A DNA stretch of 64,000 bases from Citrus sinensis (taxonomy: Eukaryota > Streptophyta > Magnoliopsida > Sapindales > Rutaceae): positions 806,001-870,000 of the forward strand of contig NC_068559.1 of the NCBI RefSeq assembly GCF_022201045.2, read 5' to 3'. How positions within the stretch are numbered: position 1 is the stretch's first letter; each line of letters starts with the position of its first letter. Shown one piece after another: positions 61,301 to 64,000 of this stretch. The notes beneath the pieces are model-generated. The model was not told the origin of the DNA. It made no database searches and saw only the letters and a program-made list of their open reading frames with translations. The position numbers were made by a program, and so were the translations under genes.

Positions 61301-62048
61301 GAAACGAGGAGACAAGTCTCTGATAGGGTTCTTACCTAGCTAGGACTAGAAATATGTATTAGGATACGCGTGAAATCTAGGTCGCCCCAGATTTTACGAC
61401 GTCGCTTTTCTCATGTCTCCTCCATTATGTGTCTGTTTATGCGTTAGTTGAGTGGAAGGAATGCTGGAAGCTTAATAACAACAATGGAGACAAAAAGGTG
61501 AAGAAGAAGATTAGCTTACCTTAGCCTAGCTAGCTAGCTAGCTTGATAGCACTCGTATAAAAATTGTGAATTATCGATTTTCGGCCAATTTTATACAGAA
61601 GCAGTGGCATTGCAATCACTGCAAATGGAAGAACAATAATTACTTGTTTGGTATTGAAATTTAAAATTTGTAGTTTTAAAGTTACAATATTATAATGTTC
61701 GATAAAAATTATTTGTTGTGGCTTGAAAGATAAGTTCATTTGATTTATCAATTGTATAATAAAAAAACTTATAATATCTTTATTACTTTTGCCAAAATTA
61801 TTATTTAAATTAAATCACATTTACAACGCACTATTAATTTTTATTTTATACTTACAACTTTTTTCCACAACAATTGGATCTTAAGAAGTACAACATTTCA
61901 GTACTAAGTAGGACCTAAAATAGCATAATTGATTATATATGATGTCAATCAATGAATGGTGATGTTCATCCTATAAGAAGAAATTTAGCTAGCACATGCC
62001 AATAACCTGATAAAAGTTATTGGTTATATAAACTAAAGGAAAAAAGGC
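58400..62048. other. WOX5 upstream and intergenic stretch
   Basis: No gene was recognised. A short direct repeat AGAAAGAACGTTCAAGTAC / AGAAAGAACGAG lies near 60875. A TAGCTAGCTAGCTAGCT run lies at about 61528-61543. A stretch at 61140-61500 is less AT-rich and contains a CCACGTGGA G-box palindrome at about 61230, but no frame. Confidence 0.35.
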
Positions 62049-62187
62049 AGCTACTACGTTGGAGCATCTCTAACATAGAGCAGCCCCTAGAATTGTTCGA
62101 TACATGTAGTTGAATCTGAAACAATTATAACAACGTGCATCCAACAGTTTTGGAGATTGGTCTAAGTTGGAAATGCTCCAACGTAGC
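62049..62187. mobile_element. Small MITE with GTTGGAGCAT ends
   Basis: The left arm ACGTTGGAGCATCTCTAAC and the right arm (reverse complement ACGTTGGAGCATTTCCAAC) are inverted repeats around about 90 bases. GTTGGAGCATCTCCAAC-like ends are common in plant MITEs. The target duplication is unresolved. Confidence 0.65.
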
Positions 62188-63784
62188 TAAACTCAAAGAA
62201 AAATTACATTACTTCATAACATCAATCAAAACTAATTAACTTTGGACTTCAAATAGATATGAAACGATCCATATACTTTTAAGTCCAAACGGGGTTACAA
62301 TTGTTATTATTTTGGAAAAATTTACCCTTACAAACATGTTGGGAATATGAACACATTTTAGTCATTTTGATAATGTTTAGTAAATATAACTTTTGAATAA
62401 TAATTTGTCAAAAATAATAAAGTATTATAGGATTTTCGTCATACAAGTGTAAGATTAAATCATCTTAGCTCTCAAGTTATAACATAGCAAGTGTATATCA
62501 AATTCTTTAGTATTGTATTTTTTAATTTACAGTTGTTCCACTTCAATACTAAACATGATCTAAGGGAGTTAAAATAGTGTCATCTATTCCAAATAGATGA
62601 TGAAAATGGTAGATTCAAGATTTGCTCATAAAACAGACACCAGATAGAATAGAGGTGAAAAGTAAACAGAACTGAGGACTCGGAAAATTAGACGCCCAGG
62701 ACTAATGTGAGTTAGTCACGTTCAAAGGCATTTATAAGATTAGAAGGAAATACAATAGACGAGGGAATAAAAAATAAAAAATGTGCACAAAAAAATGATG
62801 TTAGAAAAGAGTTAGAGGCGTTGGGCTTTTGGCTAATGGATTTAGGCCTATTAAATTAATGGCCCATTAAAAGCATTGACTTTACGAATCATGAATTAAA
62901 AAGGATTTTTTTATATTTAATTTATTATTTAGTGTTAGTTTGGTACATGTTATCTAATAGTTATAAGTAATTATTTAATCCCATAATTTCTTATGAATCT
63001 TTTTTTTTGGTTATTTTTGTTGTCTTTTTAGTAGAACTTTTAAAGATTAAATAAATTATTTTACCTCTAATAGTAAAAACTCAAATCTTATACTTTTGGA
63101 AATAGAGATTGAAAAGTCATTTTAAATGTTAAAATATCTAAAATATCCTCATTTTATTTGACAGTTTCATCTTATTATTTTCATAGCATATTTTAAAAAT
63201 TTTGCTTATTAAAGTAATTTTATAATTTTTAATAGAAACTCTCATTGACAATCAAACAACTAAATTTTTTAAATAAAAACTTTACTTAAATAAGCTCTAC
63301 TTGAAAAAACTATACTAAGCAAAGCCTTAGGCAAGCACATGAAGACAAAAGGCAAAAAAATCATTTGAATGGTTTTTCATATTGCAATAAATAGTACATT
63401 ATGGAGTTGTGTCTCACATTAACTAATAAAGAGGAAGTATTTGGATTTATAAGTTGATAGATTCTTTCATCTAATAAGCCAATTTTTTGGATTAGATACC
63501 TAAAAATCCTAGGTCTAATCCCCAACATACACAATTCAAATAATGATTAATTATATGTATATTGGAAATTGCAATTTAGTTTGTTTTAATATAATATGAA
63601 ACCATATAAAATAAATAAACAGTTTTTGATTTGTAGATTTGGCGAAATATAAGACTATTTGAAATAACAAATAAATAAACTCTCAGCACCCGTGCAAAAC
63701 TCAAGCGCCCAATCCCAAAGTTGACGTACGGCCCGACATACATTTCGTAGCTTGCCAGCATACTGTACATATGGCTGGCAATTA
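62188..63784. other. AT-rich intergenic stretch
   Basis: Probable 3' flank of the dioxygenase gene. Nothing else was recognised. Confidence 0.4.
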
Positions 63785-64000
63785 TTAACTTTTAATCTTC
63801 ACAAAGTCAGTGTGAGCTTTGCCTTCCATTTTATTCTCGAAAACGTGTCTAAGGAAATCCACGTACTTAACATTTCTGTAAACTCTAGGTCGATCATCAT
63901 TCACAATTGATTCTACTGGGCCAATTTCTGCTTCATCATTTGGAAGCATAGCTGTTGCCACTGACATTCTTGGCCTGCTCGTATTTGCCAGAGCTCTGTG
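63785..64000 (-). CDS. 2-oxoglutarate/Fe(II)-dependent dioxygenase, C-terminal part
   Basis: Only the last 71 codons are in the window. The gene continues beyond 64000. The visible part starts HRALANTSRPRMSVATAM. The His is the third iron ligand and the RMS is the RxS motif that holds 2-oxoglutarate, spaced ten residues apart as in the family. The conserved C-terminal helix region follows (GPVESIVNDDRPRVYRNVKY) and the frame ends at a TAA (63785-63787). Enzymes of this type oxidise hormones, flavonoids, coumarins or alkaloids in the cytosol. The C-terminus is too variable to name the substrate. Low similarity to the DMR6/H6H-like group is possible. Confidence 0.88.
   Translation of the reverse strand, partial: HRALANTSRPRMSVATAMLPNDEAEIGPVESIVNDDRPRVYRNVKYVDFLRHVFENKMEGKAHTDFVKIKS

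Noticed and set aside
61520..61550. TAGCTAGCTAGCTAGC palindrome
   Set aside because: A simple tetranucleotide repeat. No reason to call it an operator or recombination site.
1..64000. Plant microRNA genes
   Set aside because: I looked by eye for common conserved mature sequences (such as miR156, 160, 164, 166, 172, 390) and saw none. A full search is not possible by eye.

Overview
The window is nuclear DNA from a flowering plant. It is AT-rich, the genes contain introns, and the long intergenic stretches are full of small transposons. The proteins are eudicot-like, and a woody eudicot such as Citrus would fit, but the species cannot be proved from the sequence alone. I see no bacterial operons, CRISPR arrays, rRNA or convincing tRNA genes.

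Layout. 1-11 kb is a transposon-rich stretch: a 2.0-kb element with long terminal inverted repeats and a 10-bp target duplication (2350-4357), a full-length but internally deleted LINE on the minus strand (6329-10564, 13-bp target duplication), and a 151-bp fold-back MITE (10627-10777). 11.2-18.4 kb holds two housekeeping genes on the minus strand, signal peptidase complex subunit 2 (SPCS2, 5 exons) and the peroxisomal NAD carrier PXN (11 exons). 18.4-45 kb is mostly transposon debris with one clear gene, a C2-domain protein at 24.5-25.2 kb. 45.2-46.6 kb is an intronless BAHD acyltransferase. 50.1-50.7 kb is a membrane-anchored FAS1-domain protein. 52.1-52.9 kb carries a tandemly duplicated promoter plus small reading frame, followed by a broken LRR-XII receptor kinase (53.3-55.1 kb). 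57.6-58.2 kb is a WOX5-type homeobox gene. The last 216 bases are the 3' end of a 2-oxoglutarate-dependent dioxygenase that runs out of the window.

The genes do not form a single pathway. SPCS2, PXN and the BAHD gene correspond, from memory, to three neighbouring Arabidopsis genes (At2g39960, At2g39970, At2g39980), so this looks like an old conserved gene block in which the PXN-BAHD interval has grown to about 27 kb by transposon insertion.

I found no convincing new multi-gene system. The observations most worth a second look are a minor-spliceosome (U12-type) intron with non-canonical ends in SPCS2, a GC-AG intron after a 7-codon first exon in the C2 gene, two tandem small reading frames that diverged without breaking frame, a large imperfect inverted repeat (about 29.85-32.37 kb) with a MITE nested inside it that carries a dense W-box cluster, and several MITE families with clean target duplications, one with an empty paralogous site in the same window.
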